Assembly (NCBI GenBank): GCA_902803265.1
Contig: CADCPD010000136.1
Location: forward strand, 1-17,648
Source of the DNA: an uncultured bacterium
Lineage (GTDB): Bacteria > Cyanobacteriota > Vampirovibrionia > Gastranaerophilales > Gastranaerophilaceae
DNA length: 17,648 nt
Reading direction: 5' to 3'
The translations under genes and the position numbers were made by a program. The notes under the pieces were generated by a model. The model ran no database searches. It was not told the DNA's origin and saw only the letters and a program-made list of their open reading frames with translations. This document shows, piece after piece, positions 1 through 8,528 of the stretch; within the stretch, counting starts at the first letter, position 1, and each line of letters starts with the position of its first letter.

Positions 1-35
1 AACAAACAAAAAAGCGACTCGAATGAATCGCTTTT
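1..35 (-). terminator. Rho-independent terminator downstream of the HELEH protein gene
   Basis: An inverted repeat pairs bases 10-20 with 25-35 around a GAAT loop, with one C/A mismatch inside a stem whose core is GCGA/TCGC. Read on the minus strand it is followed by a T-rich run (complement of bases 1-12). It lies about 100 bases past the stop codon of the minus-strand gene ending at 135. Bases 36-134 between stop and hairpin show no gene. The window edge cuts the tail, so how far the T-run extends is not visible. Confidence 0.6.
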
Positions 36-134
36 AAAATCTAAATATTTTTAATGATGACCATCTTTTGTTTTAAAAGAACTTTCAAAGATTATTCTTA
101 TAAAAGGAATGACGTTTTTAAATAGTCTTGTAAT

Positions 135-1697
135 TTATTTTTTATCATCAGAAATTGCAGAATGTGCATTAAGATCATTTACAATTATTGCTGTACGCTT
201 TTTTATTACCCCTTTTTCAAATAATTCTTGAGCAGCATATGCAAGCTTTTCCATGCCATCAGATTTATAAATTTCCAAAGGTTCTTTATATACAGGATCT
301 AACAACATCTTTTTGACTTCGGGTTTTTTAAAAAGTGCTTGTATTTCTTTAAGATCTTTACATTTTGAAAGTTCAGGCGCCAATTTTGTTCTTCCTTCTT
401 CAGTATTTTGTAAAAAATCTTGCAGAAGTTCCTGTTGTCTTGTAATTTGTTTTCTCACGATTCCTTTACGATTTAACATAGCTGCTGCATACTTTTGTGC
501 ATTTTGTGATTGTATAGGAGTACTTTCACCAGAACAATACGTTTCTTTTACTTTGGTCCAAAAATCAGTATTAAAATTAACTGATTCGCGACCTGTCATA
601 TTTTTCTCAAAAGTATTACAAATGTCACGATAACCTTCAACACCATATTCTCTTACCATATCAATACATTGTTGATAATGCTCTAATTCATGTCTTAAAA
701 ATGATTCATTAGATGAATTTACCCATTTTCCTTGTGAATTTGTAACAGGGTTAGATTCTACTAACAAATTTTCATTCATGTTCAATTTTCCTGAAGACGG
801 TTCAAATGAACCAACAATTCCATCAGGTAACTCTTTTGTAAAAGAGAGTTCCGGTTTTAGTTTCAAGCCCATTTCATTTGTTATCATATTATAATCAATT
901 TTAGTACTTGCTTTTGCAAATGCAATGGATACATCTTTAACATTATGACAAGTTTTTAAATCTGCTATTAATTCTGTATTAAATCCGATAGTTGATGTTC
1001 CGTGTTTTACAAAGCGAGTCATTTGACCAATTGCTTTTGGTAAGAATGGTAATGACAATGCTAAGTCAACTCCGTCTCCACCGAGTTCTTGTAAATCTTC
1101 TCTTACTTCATTATGTCGTCCTTCTTTATAATCTTTATATGTTTCAACACCATGAGCAACAGTTTTTCCGACAGCATATGCTGCATAACCTATTGCAACG
1201 GCAGCACCAGCGGTTGCAGATGTTACACCTATTAATGGTGCGGCTGCTATTGCTGCTGTCGTAACTGCAGCTGTCGCAAGAGTTTTAATCGGATGTTTTA
1301 TAATGGCTTTTCCCATATTTTTTACTTTATTAAAAAAGCCTTTACCAAGCAAAGATAAACCTTCTTTCCATCCAACTTCTTTTTCAGCTGTTTTTGGTTT
1401 ATCTGTTTTTACTGATTTGTTAGTTTTTTCAGATTTATCTGTTTTTACTGGTTTATTAGTTTGTTCTGGTTTGTCTGTTTTTACTGATTTATCTGTTTTT
1501 ACTGGTTTGTTGGTTTTTTCTGTTTTAACAGTAGTTTCCGATTTTACAGCTTTATCAGATTTAATTTTTTCTTCAGGAGCATTTGCATTTAAAAAAATGC
1601 TTTCATTTCCTTTATTATTGTTATTATTAACTTTTACATCTTGATTTAAAGTTTGTTTTCCATCCGTTTTTTTAATTTTGGGTGTATTAATTTCCAT
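135..1697 (-). CDS. Uncharacterised HExxH-motif protein with Lys-rich tandem repeats and a hydrophobic segment
   Basis: I do not recognise the family. The 520-residue protein has no signal peptide. Residues 1-110 are polar and probably disordered, with an Asn run near 25-28 and seven tandem hexapeptides at 60-101. Residues about 130-180 are Ala/Gly/Val-rich and hydrophobic enough for one or two membrane helices. A C-terminal region carries HELEH at 336-340, the HExxH pattern of zinc metallopeptidases. No third zinc ligand could be assigned with confidence, so peptidase activity is inference. ATG at 1697 is chosen over an in-frame TTG six bases upstream because an AGGA Shine-Dalgarno sits seven bases before it. 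The gene is divergent from clpB and followed by a hairpin terminator. Disordered tract, hydrophobic segment and protease-like domain together resemble a membrane-associated or exported effector, but nothing shows export. Confidence 0.75.
   Translation of the reverse strand: MEINTPKIKKTDGKQTLNQDVKVNNNNNKGNESIFLNANAPEEKIKSDKAVKSETTVKTEKTNKPVKTDKSVKTDKPEQTNKPVKTDKSEKTNKSVKTDKPKTAEKEVGWKEGLSLLGKGFFNKVKNMGKAIIKHPIKTLATAAVTTAAIAAAPLIGVTSATAGAAVAIGYAAYAVGKTVAHGVETYKDYKEGRHNEVREDLQELGGDGVDLALSLPFLPKAIGQMTRFVKHGTSTIGFNTELIADLKTCHNVKDVSIAFAKASTKIDYNMITNEMGLKLKPELSFTKELPDGIVGSFEPSSGKLNMNENLLVESNPVTNSQGKWVNSSNESFLRHELEHYQQCIDMVREYGVEGYRDICNTFEKNMTGRESVNFNTDFWTKVKETYCSGESTPIQSQNAQKYAAAMLNRKGIVRKQITRQQELLQDFLQNTEEGRTKLAPELSKCKDLKEIQALFKKPEVKKMLLDPVYKEPLEIYKSDGMEKLAYAAQELFEKGVIKKRTAIIVNDLNAHSAISDDKK
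1395..1520 (-). repeat. Seven tandem 18-base units encoding hexapeptides
   Basis: Seven consecutive 18-base units encode the hexapeptides EKTNKP, VKTDKS, VKTDKP, EQTNKP, VKTDKS, EKTNKS and VKTDKP (consensus [VE][KQ]T[DN]K[SP]). Phase is perfect, with no insertion between units. Such in-frame tandem repeats can change copy number by slippage or recombination without breaking the frame. The encoded segment is highly basic and probably an extended linker between the N-terminus and the hydrophobic region. Confidence 0.85.
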
Positions 1698-1980
1698 GTA
1701 CAATCCTTTTTACTTACTCACATATAAATTTAAATTGCTTAAAACTATGATTATAAAATAATCTTATAATTAAAAAAAAATATTTTTTGATTAATATTGC
1801 ATGGATACTTACCTTTCATATTACATTATCTCGTATATTATAATTGAGTTTCAGCCATTTTAAAACAGCATTTACAATTCTTAATAAATATATTTAAAAA
1901 TTTAAAATTATTAATTAAAAATAAATTTTTATAGTTTTTCCAAAAAATCATTTATATTATAAATAGGAGATAAAAACTTT
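1698..1980. other. AT-rich divergent intergenic region before clpB
   Basis: This gap separates two divergent start codons. It is almost entirely A/T with short A- and T-runs. A TATAAT lies at 1839-1844 on the plus strand but without a convincing -35, so no promoter is called. I saw no CIRCE element (the HrcA operator common before heat-shock genes) and no clear stress sigma-factor promoter. The clpB Shine-Dalgarno AGGAG at 1965-1969 is its only clear signal. Confidence 0.5.
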
Positions 1981-4572
1981 ATGATAAATTTTGATAAACT
2001 TACGAATTATTCACAAGAAATAATTTCATCTGCAAGCGCAGAAATGAATTCTCACAAAAATACTCAGATTGAACCTGAACATATTTTACTTGCAATGGTA
2101 AAAGATAAAGGAATTGCCAGAGATTATTTAACTGAATTAAAACTGATAAACGAAAACTTTTTAGGTGCATTATCTACAATGATTTCAAATTTTCCGACAA
2201 TTGCAACGGTAAATAATACTCAAAAACTTTTTTTATCGGATGATACGGCAAAGTTACTTGATATTGCAGATTCAACATGTACTGAATTAAAAGATGAATT
2301 TATTTCAATCGAACATATTTTACTTGCGATGACAAAGCTGGATAATTCAAATATTCAAAGACTTTTAAGCAATCATAAAGTAAACACATCAACCGTTTTA
2401 AACGTAATGAAAAAAATAAGAGGTAATAAAAAAGTGGATAACAAAAATGCAGAAGAAAATATGAAAGCATTAGAAAAATTTTCAACAGACTTAACAGAGC
2501 TTGCTCGTAAAGGTAAATTAGATCCTGTAATCGGCAGAGATGAAGAAGTAAGAAGAATTATTCAGGTATTAAACAGAAGAACAAAAAACAACCCTGTATT
2601 AATCGGCGAACCCGGTGTTGGTAAAACCGCTATTATTGAAGGTTTAGCTCAGCGTATTGTACGCGGTGATGTTCCTGAAAGTTTGAAAGATGTAAAATTA
2701 ATATCTCTTGATTTAGGTGCATTGGTTGCAGGTGCAAAATTCAGAGGTGAATTTGAAGAACGTTTAAAAGCCGTATTAAAAGAAGTAGAATCTTCAAACG
2801 GCGAAATAGTAATGTTTATTGATGAATTACATACAGTTGTAGGTGCAGGTGCAACAGAAGGTTCTATGGATGCAGGAAACCTTTTAAAACCAATGCTTGC
2901 AAGAGGTGTTTTAAGAACCATTGGTGCAACCACAATAAACGAATATAGAAAATATATTGAAAAAGATCCGGCATTGGAAAGAAGATTTCAACCCGTAATG
3001 GTTGATGAACCATCTGTTGAAGATACAATAAGTATTTTAAGAGGTTTGAAAGAAAAATATGAAGTTCACCATGGGGTTAGAATTCTTGACAGTGCTTTAA
3101 TTCAGGCTGCAAAACTTTCAGACAGATATATTACAGACAGATTTCTTCCTGATAAAGCTATTGATTTGATTGATGAAGCGGCATCATCTTTACGTATTGA
3201 AATAGATTCAATGCCTGAAGAAATAGATACAATGGCAAGACAAAAAATTCAGCTTGAGATTGAAAGAGAAGCTCTTAAAAAAGAAGAATCAAATCCGGAC
3301 TGTGAACAAAAAATTGAAGAAATTTCAAAAGAAATTTCAGCACTCGAATCAAAAATCACTGTTTTAAAAGAACAATGGAACAAAGAAAAAACACTGATTA
3401 CAGGAGAAGCTTCAATTAAAGAAGAAATTGAAAAAGTTAAAATTGAAATTGAAAAAGCAGAAAGAAATACCGATTTACAAAGAGCAGCAGAGCTTAAATA
3501 CGGCAAATTGATGCAGTTGCAAAAACAATTAAATGAAATTCAAGGCGCCGATAAAAAAGAAAATCAACTTTTGAAAGAACAAATTGACGGAGATGATATT
3601 GCAGAAGTTGTAAGTAAATGGACAGGTATTCCAATAAATAAACTTGTTGAAAGTGAAATGCAAAAACTTCTCTCAATGGAAGATGTATTACACAAACGTT
3701 TAATCGGACAAGATGAAGCTGTTGTATCAGTTTCTGATGCAATAAGACGTGCTCGTTCAGGATTAAAAGATCCTAAACGCCCTATTGGAACATTTATTTT
3801 CTTGGGTCCTACAGGTGTTGGTAAAACTGAACTTGCAAAAGCTTTGGCGGAATTTATGTTTAACGATGAAGACGCATTAATCAGAATTGATATGTCTGAA
3901 TATATGGAAAAACATAATGTTGCAAGACTTGTCGGAGCGCCTCCGGGATATGTTGGCTACGAAGAAGGCGGTCAATTAACCGAAGCTGTAAGAAGAAAAC
4001 CTTATTCAGTTGTTCTTTTTGATGAAATTGAAAAAGCACATCCTGATGTATTTAATTTAATGCTTCAAATATTTGATGACGGAAGATTAACGGATTCTAA
4101 AGGTAGAACGGTTGATTTCAAAAATACCGTTATAATTATGACAAGTAATATCGGTAGTGAAATTATCTTAGAAGACTCTATTGAAATGAGCAATTTTGAA
4201 GATACAAAAGAAAAAGTTTTGAATATTCTTAAAGACAGATTTAAACCGGAATTTTTGAATCGTGTTGATGAAACTATATTCTTTAAAGCTTTAACATTAC
4301 CTGATTTGGCTAAAATTGTCGATATTCAAACTGAATACTTGAGAAAGTTATTGAAAGAACAAGAAATTACAATAGAAATGACGGATGATGCTAAAGAATT
4401 ATTGGCAACACAAGGATTTAATCCTATTTATGGTGCAAGACCATTAAAAAGAGTTATTCGTCAACTCGTTGAAAATCCTTTGTCAAAAATGATTTTGGCA
4501 CAAAAATTTCATAAAGGCGATAATCTAAAAATCGATGTCGTTAATGATGAAATAACATTTAGTAAGAATTAA
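1981..4572 (+). CDS. clpB: ATP-dependent disaggregase ClpB
   Basis: ClpB is the hexameric AAA+ chaperone that works with DnaK to pull proteins out of aggregates in the cytosol. The 863-residue protein has the full family layout. The Clp N-domain spans about 1-145. The first ATPase module has Walker A GEPGVGKT at 209-216, Walker B ending in DE at 281-282 and an ERR arginine-finger motif at 333-335. A coiled-coil middle domain at about 405-530 separates ClpB from ClpA/ClpC. The second module has Walker A GPTGVGKT at 609-616, pore loop GYVGY at 656-660 and Walker B ending in DE at 681-682. The length is typical for ClpB. Shine-Dalgarno AGGAG lies 11 bases before the ATG. The gene is monocistronic and meets holB tail to tail with a four-base gap. 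No CIRCE operator is visible upstream. Confidence 0.97.
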   Translation: MINFDKLTNYSQEIISSASAEMNSHKNTQIEPEHILLAMVKDKGIARDYLTELKLINENFLGALSTMISNFPTIATVNNTQKLFLSDDTAKLLDIADSTCTELKDEFISIEHILLAMTKLDNSNIQRLLSNHKVNTSTVLNVMKKIRGNKKVDNKNAEENMKALEKFSTDLTELARKGKLDPVIGRDEEVRRIIQVLNRRTKNNPVLIGEPGVGKTAIIEGLAQRIVRGDVPESLKDVKLISLDLGALVAGAKFRGEFEERLKAVLKEVESSNGEIVMFIDELHTVVGAGATEGSMDAGNLLKPMLARGVLRTIGATTINEYRKYIEKDPALERRFQPVMVDEPSVEDTISILRGLKEKYEVHHGVRILDSALIQAAKLSDRYITDRFLPDKAIDLIDEAASSLRIEIDSMPEEIDTMARQKIQLEIEREALKKEESNPDCEQKIEEISKEISALESKITVLKEQWNKEKTLITGEASIKEEIEKVKIEIEKAERNTDLQRAAELKYGKLMQLQKQLNEIQGADKKENQLLKEQIDGDDIAEVVSKWTGIPINKLVESEMQKLLSMEDVLHKRLIGQDEAVVSVSDAIRRARSGLKDPKRPIGTFIFLGPTGVGKTELAKALAEFMFNDEDALIRIDMSEYMEKHNVARLVGAPPGYVGYEEGGQLTEAVRRKPYSVVLFDEIEKAHPDVFNLMLQIFDDGRLTDSKGRTVDFKNTVIIMTSNIGSEIILEDSIEMSNFEDTKEKVLNILKDRFKPEFLNRVDETIFFKALTLPDLAKIVDIQTEYLRKLLKEQEITIEMTDDAKELLATQGFNPIYGARPLKRVIRQLVENPLSKMILAQKFHKGDNLKIDVVNDEITFSKN

Positions 4573-4576
4573 TTTA

Positions 4577-5434
4577 TTATTTAATAATTTTCAAGCATAA
4601 ATCCTCAAATACATTTTGAGGGTTTATGTTTAATTGGACTTGTTTTTTTGCTGTTTCAATCACTTTTAAATCTTCTATAAGTTTAAAAATAAATTGCTTA
4701 TTGTCACCATTATTTTTAATTAAAGAAAGAATATAATTTTGAATATTTTCTAAAATTTTTAACGGAGAATTATTATTAGAAAGTTCAAATAACTCTCCTG
4801 CAACATCAAAAACATTTTTTCTTTCAAAAGTAAAATAATTTTCAAAAACTCCTGAAATTAAAGAATAATCATAGCTTTCAAATTCAAAAGACGGAACAAA
4901 AAATGCCATACATCTTGACTGTATAGTTTGAAGTAAATCATTTTTATCTCTGGTAAGAAAAATAAAAGTTGTATTTTTTGGAGGTTCTTCTATTATTTTT
5001 AAAAGAGCATTTGCCGTTTCTTCCTGAAAATTAAGTTTATTTAATCCTAAAATTTCTCCATCATTTCCTTTGTCGCAAAAAATAAAAACACGATGATAAT
5101 CACTTGTTGTTGTAAGTGAATTTTTTATCATTTTTGCCTGATTTATAGAAATAACTGTTTTTGTTTTATCATCTGCCGGTTTATAATCAACTTTTGAAAC
5201 AGTAATAACGGCAGGATGTTCGTGAGAATCTATCCAACGACAATTTTGACAATTACAATATTCATTAAAATTATTTTCGCAGTTTAATAATTTTGATATA
5301 TATAATGCTAAATCATATTGAGATTGCAAATCACTTCCGTAAAATAGAAGACTTTGAAAAACAGAATAATTTTCGCTATTCTTTGCTTGAATAAAATAAT
5401 TTGTTAAAAACGGGTATTTATCTGATAATTGCAT
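4577..5434 (-). CDS. holB: DNA polymerase III subunit delta'
   Basis: Delta' is the non-ATPase stator subunit of the clamp loader that places the DnaN sliding clamp on DNA. The 285-residue protein shows the family's cysteine cluster (C52, C60, C62, C65), which binds zinc in relatives. It also has the NALLKIIEEPP stretch at 142-152 and the SRC motif at 173-175. The Walker A position reads GSDLQSQ, lacking the GK[ST] core, as expected for a delta' that does not hydrolyse ATP. ATG at 5434 is chosen because AAGGAG sits nine bases upstream; an in-frame TTG further up lies before that Shine-Dalgarno. The start overlaps the end of holA by 17 bases, so the two are probably translationally coupled. 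It is somewhat shorter than the Escherichia coli protein. Its 3' end carries an inverted repeat that may act for clpB. Confidence 0.9.
   Translation of the reverse strand: MQLSDKYPFLTNYFIQAKNSENYSVFQSLLFYGSDLQSQYDLALYISKLLNCENNFNEYCNCQNCRWIDSHEHPAVITVSKVDYKPADDKTKTVISINQAKMIKNSLTTTSDYHRVFIFCDKGNDGEILGLNKLNFQEETANALLKIIEEPPKNTTFIFLTRDKNDLLQTIQSRCMAFFVPSFEFESYDYSLISGVFENYFTFERKNVFDVAGELFELSNNNSPLKILENIQNYILSLIKNNGDNKQFIFKLIEDLKVIETAKKQVQLNINPQNVFEDLCLKIIK
4596..4628 (+). terminator. Strong inverted repeat inside the 3' end of holB, possible clpB terminator
   Basis: Bases 4596-4609 pair with 4615-4628 as a 14-base-pair stem with one G-T wobble and a five-base loop (TACAT). It starts 24 bases after the clpB stop codon and lies within the last codons of convergent holB. 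The sequence after it on the plus strand starts TTTAATT, only moderately T-rich, so termination is plausible but not textbook. It could also protect the clpB mRNA 3' end. Confidence 0.5.
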
Positions 5435-6374
5435 TTTCAATAGCTCCTTTTGTATCAAGAATTTGACCCGATTTTATTTTGTATTCTATATCAAGTAAAT
5501 TTTGTTTTAGTTTTATCATATCTTTTAAAGAATGTTTTTTCATTTTTTCAATATTTTTTTGAACAACAAACTCATGCATACCTGTAAGTTTTGATATTTC
5601 AAATGTTGACATCTTTTTTTCGTTTAATTTAATTACAACCCATTTTTTCAACATTGTTTGTAATGCACTTAAAATTTCCATTTCGTGTTTTTTTGAAAGT
5701 AATTTTCTGTATTCTAAAATAGCGGAATCTAATTTACCAGTCATAATAAAATCAGTAAATGTAAATAAATCTTCATTTGTAATACAATTTGTTTTTACAT
5801 CTTCTTTTGTAACTGTTTTTTTAGGATGAACTGCTATTCTTAATTTATCAAGTTCGTTTGCTAATTCTCTTAAATTATTTCCAATTTGTTCCACTAACGT
5901 AGTACTGGCATCTGTTTCAACTTTTAAACCAAGTTTTTTTGAATATTTATTTATCCAACTAATTATTTCATCTGTTTTATATGATTTAATTGTTGGAAAT
6001 TCTTTAAAATTATATTTTGACAGAATTTTAAATATTTTTCTTCTTGTATCTAATTTTTTATTTTCATTTCTTGGCAAAACTGCTGAAAAAATAATATCAA
6101 CTTCATCAGAAACAAGAGCTAAAGCTTCTTCTATTTGTTTATTTTGACTTTCTTCAAAAGATTTTGAAAAATAATCAATACAATTAATAACAATAAGCAT
6201 TTTTCCGAACATCATCGGAGTAGTACGAAGAATTGAAATTAAATCAACAAATGATGGATTATTATAAGATTTAAAATTCATCGCACTAAAATTTTTATCA
6301 AGAAGTTCTCTTTTTTCATTTATGGCTTGTTCAATATTATAATCTTCATCGCCATAATAAAAATAAATACTCAT
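5418..6374 (-). CDS. holA: DNA polymerase III subunit delta
   Basis: Delta is the clamp-loader subunit that opens the sliding clamp. The 318-residue protein begins with the typical YYGDEDYNIEQAI segment. It carries the family signature around IGNNLRELANELDKLRIAV in the middle and ends with the helical collar domain (LLDIEYKIKSGQ). The ATG lies six bases after the stop of the upstream ROK kinase gene, and no good Shine-Dalgarno is visible, so translation probably depends on coupling to that gene. holB follows with a 17-base overlap. The set ROK kinase-holA-holB thus reads as one operon. Having holA and holB adjacent is less usual than separate loci, but the sequence motifs leave little doubt for either. 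Confidence 0.9.
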   Translation of the reverse strand: MSIYFYYGDEDYNIEQAINEKRELLDKNFSAMNFKSYNNPSFVDLISILRTTPMMFGKMLIVINCIDYFSKSFEESQNKQIEEALALVSDEVDIIFSAVLPRNENKKLDTRRKIFKILSKYNFKEFPTIKSYKTDEIISWINKYSKKLGLKVETDASTTLVEQIGNNLRELANELDKLRIAVHPKKTVTKEDVKTNCITNEDLFTFTDFIMTGKLDSAILEYRKLLSKKHEMEILSALQTMLKKWVVIKLNEKKMSTFEISKLTGMHEFVVQKNIEKMKKHSLKDMIKLKQNLLDIEYKIKSGQILDTKGAIENAIIR

Positions 6375-6380
6375 AGATAA

Positions 6381-7334
6381 TTATGAATCCATTAATAAAG
6401 AAGCTCCGATAACACCGGCTGTATTACCAAGTTCTGCAGGAACAATTTCTACAGCTTCTCTTGCAATTTTCATTGCTCTTTCGTTAATTGTTTCTCTTAT
6501 AGGATCAAATAATAAAGCACCTGCAGCAGAAACACCTCCACCGATTATAACTTTTTCAGGATTTAAAAGATTTATAACACTTGATAAACCTATACCAATA
6601 TAATGACCTATTTGTTTAAAGATTTGTCTTGCAACAGCATCTCCTTCTTCAGCAGCTTTTGAAACTATATAAGGAGTAATATCCGAACCGTTTGCCATTT
6701 CTCTGTACATTGTAGATTTACCACCTTTAATGTATTCTTCCGCCATAGCAACAATACTAGGACCTGAAGCATAAGCTTCAAAACATCCAAAATCACCGCA
6801 ACCACAAAGAGGACCGTCATTCATAGAAAGTTTTATATGACCAATTTCTCCTGCTGCATTACTTGCACCGCGAACTAATTTTCCGTTAATAACAAGACCT
6901 GAACCAATACCTGTTCCTACTGTAATACATACAAGGTTTTCAGCACCTTTTCCTGCTCCATATTTTAATTCACCTAAAGTTGCACATCTAACATCATTAT
7001 CAATAAATGCAGGAATACCAAATTCTGTTTTAATAATGTCAGCTATTTCAACATTATTCCAACCTGGAACATTTGTTGAATTTCTAACTATACCGTTTTT
7101 GTAATCAATTTGTCCAGGAAAACCAAAACCTATTGATTCTATATTACTTTTACTTGATTTTGTTTCATTCATTAAATCATTAATGGCTTGTTTAATATTT
7201 GAAACTGTATAAACATAACCCATTTCTGCACGAGTAGGAAAAGTATTTGAATATAAAATTTCTCCTTTATTTGAAATTAAAGCTATTTTAATATTTGTAC
7301 CGCCAACATCTATTCCAATTCTGTTATTTTTCAT
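6381..7334 (-). CDS. ROK-family sugar kinase, probable glucokinase
   Basis: The 317-residue cytosolic protein belongs to the ROK (repressor, ORF, kinase) family and should phosphorylate a hexose, most likely glucose, using ATP. The phosphate-binding motif DVGGT is at 9-13. The catalytic Asp is D114 in IDNDV. A GTGIGSG loop is at 140-146. The sugar-binding EIGH is at 163-166, followed by the zinc site CGCGDFGC at 177-184 (C177, C179, C184 with H166). No DNA-binding domain precedes the kinase, so it is an enzyme rather than a ROK repressor. Substrate cannot be fixed from motifs alone; fructo-, manno- or N-acetylhexosamine kinases share them. GAGG lies about seven bases before the ATG. It leads an operon with holA and holB. 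Confidence 0.88.
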   Translation of the reverse strand: MKNNRIGIDVGGTNIKIALISNKGEILYSNTFPTRAEMGYVYTVSNIKQAINDLMNETKSSKSNIESIGFGFPGQIDYKNGIVRNSTNVPGWNNVEIADIIKTEFGIPAFIDNDVRCATLGELKYGAGKGAENLVCITVGTGIGSGLVINGKLVRGASNAAGEIGHIKLSMNDGPLCGCGDFGCFEAYASGPSIVAMAEEYIKGGKSTMYREMANGSDITPYIVSKAAEEGDAVARQIFKQIGHYIGIGLSSVINLLNPEKVIIGGGVSAAGALLFDPIRETINERAMKIAREAVEIVPAELGNTAGVIGASLLMDS

Positions 7335-7497
7335 GCTAAAACCTCTTTCTTTAATACAATGATAAAATAAAGTCAGAAAATATTAAACTAAATTTAAGTA
7401 TTTTTACAAGAAAAATTTTGAAAAAGATAATGAGTTAGATTTGGCGAAGTGTCGCTTGTTATTTTATTATATATATTTTCAAATTTAAATTTGTCGT

Positions 7498-8445
7498 TTA
7501 TTTAATTGACTTTGAATTTATTGAATTCCACTTTCTGTAAAAAGATGCCAATATTGCACCTGAAATATTATGCCAAACAGAAAAAATAGCCCCCGGAACT
7601 GTTGCCATAGGTAATGCAGAAAATGCTGTATTTGCAATACTTGTTGCCAAGCCTGAATTTTGCATACCTATTTCTATTGAAAAAGCTTTTGTTTTTTCAG
7701 GTGACATTTTTAATATTTTTCCAAGTATAAAACCGCTTAAATATCCTAAGAAATTATGTAAAATAACAACACAAAGTATTAATAATCCGCTTATATATAT
7801 TTTTTGTGAATTATGTGATACAACAGCTGCAACTATCATACATATAGCAAATACAGATATGACAGGTAATATGTCACTTGCTTTTTTCGTAAAATTACTA
7901 AAAAATTTATTAATAATAAAACCAAGTATTATTGGTATTAAAATTACATTAACAATTCCTAAAAACATACTTAACACATCAACTTTAACAGTAGTATTTA
8001 GTAATACAAAAGTAATAAGTGGTGTTAAAATAGGAGCAAGTAAAGTATTTACGCTTGTCATGCAAACAGATAAAGCAATATCTCCTTTTGAAAAATATGT
8101 TATGACATTACTTGAAGTTCCACCGGGACAAGTTCCGACAAGAATTACGCCTGCAGTAAGCGCAGCATCCAAATTAAAAGTATAACTTAATCCAAAAGCT
8201 ATCAAAGGCATAATTAAATATTGTCCTATAATACCAAATAGAATTTCTTTAGGTTTTGTAAAAACTAAAACAAAATCTTTTGGATTTAAAGTTAATCCCA
8301 TTCCAAACATAACTATCATTAATAAGTAATTTATCCAAGATGTTTCAATCCAAAGAGAGGTTTTTGGAAAAAATAAAGAAATTATAGCTACCAATAAAAC
8401 AATTATAGCCATATATTTTACAATTATGTTTTTTAAAATTATCAT
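7498..8445 (-). CDS. BASS-family (bile acid:sodium symporter-like) transporter
   Basis: The 315-residue protein is almost wholly hydrophobic, with about eight to ten membrane segments, and sits in the inner membrane. It shows the family landmarks: GMGLTL at 48-53, the crossover motif GTCPGGTSSNV (from residue 104) followed by FSKGD, and EIGMQNSGLA at 258-267 where relatives bind sodium. Bacterial BASS proteins move bile acids, pantothenate precursors or other organic anions with sodium; the substrate here cannot be deduced. The ATG at 8445 has no strong Shine-Dalgarno. An alternative ATG at 8412 has none either and would cut into the first membrane segment. The gene lies behind the terminator of the M49-like gene and 163 bases before the ROK kinase gene, so it is likely transcribed on its own. 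Confidence 0.9.
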   Translation of the reverse strand: MIILKNIIVKYMAIIVLLVAIISLFFPKTSLWIETSWINYLLMIVMFGMGLTLNPKDFVLVFTKPKEILFGIIGQYLIMPLIAFGLSYTFNLDAALTAGVILVGTCPGGTSSNVITYFSKGDIALSVCMTSVNTLLAPILTPLITFVLLNTTVKVDVLSMFLGIVNVILIPIILGFIINKFFSNFTKKASDILPVISVFAICMIVAAVVSHNSQKIYISGLLILCVVILHNFLGYLSGFILGKILKMSPEKTKAFSIEIGMQNSGLATSIANTAFSALPMATVPGAIFSVWHNISGAILASFYRKWNSINSKSIK

Positions 8446-8470
8446 CGTTATTTATAATACATTAAAAATA

Positions 8471-8502
8471 TAAAAAAAAGGGCTTTGATAAAATCAAAGC
8501 CC
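8471..8502 (-). terminator. Rho-independent terminator of the M49-like gene
   Basis: A perfect ten-base-pair stem GGGCTTTGAT / ATCAAAGCCC (8480-8489 with 8493-8502) has a three-base AAA loop. Read on the minus strand it is followed by a run of eight T (complement of 8472-8479). It begins 27 bases after the stop codon at 8529 and separates this gene from the BASS transporter gene downstream. Confidence 0.93.
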
Positions 8503-8528
8503 ATATTAAAGATTTTACTTTTACATTT

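Noticed and set aside
54..125. A 23-codon plus-strand reading frame starting ATGATG in the gap left of the first gene.
   Set aside because: No Shine-Dalgarno, very short, and it lies between a stop codon and the terminator of the opposite-strand gene.
1698..1980. Search for a CIRCE/HrcA operator or heat-shock promoter before clpB.
   Set aside because: No GAGTGC-type inverted repeat or convincing promoter pair was seen; only AT-rich palindromes by chance.
7443..7456. GCGA/TCGC inverted repeat between the BASS and ROK genes.
   Set aside because: Only four base pairs and no T-run in the transcribed direction, so not a credible terminator.
7480..7493. Perfect 14-base palindrome CAAATTTAAATTTG just after the BASS stop codon.
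   Set aside because: Almost all A/T in an AT-rich genome, with no loop and no promoter nearby; chance is the simplest reading.
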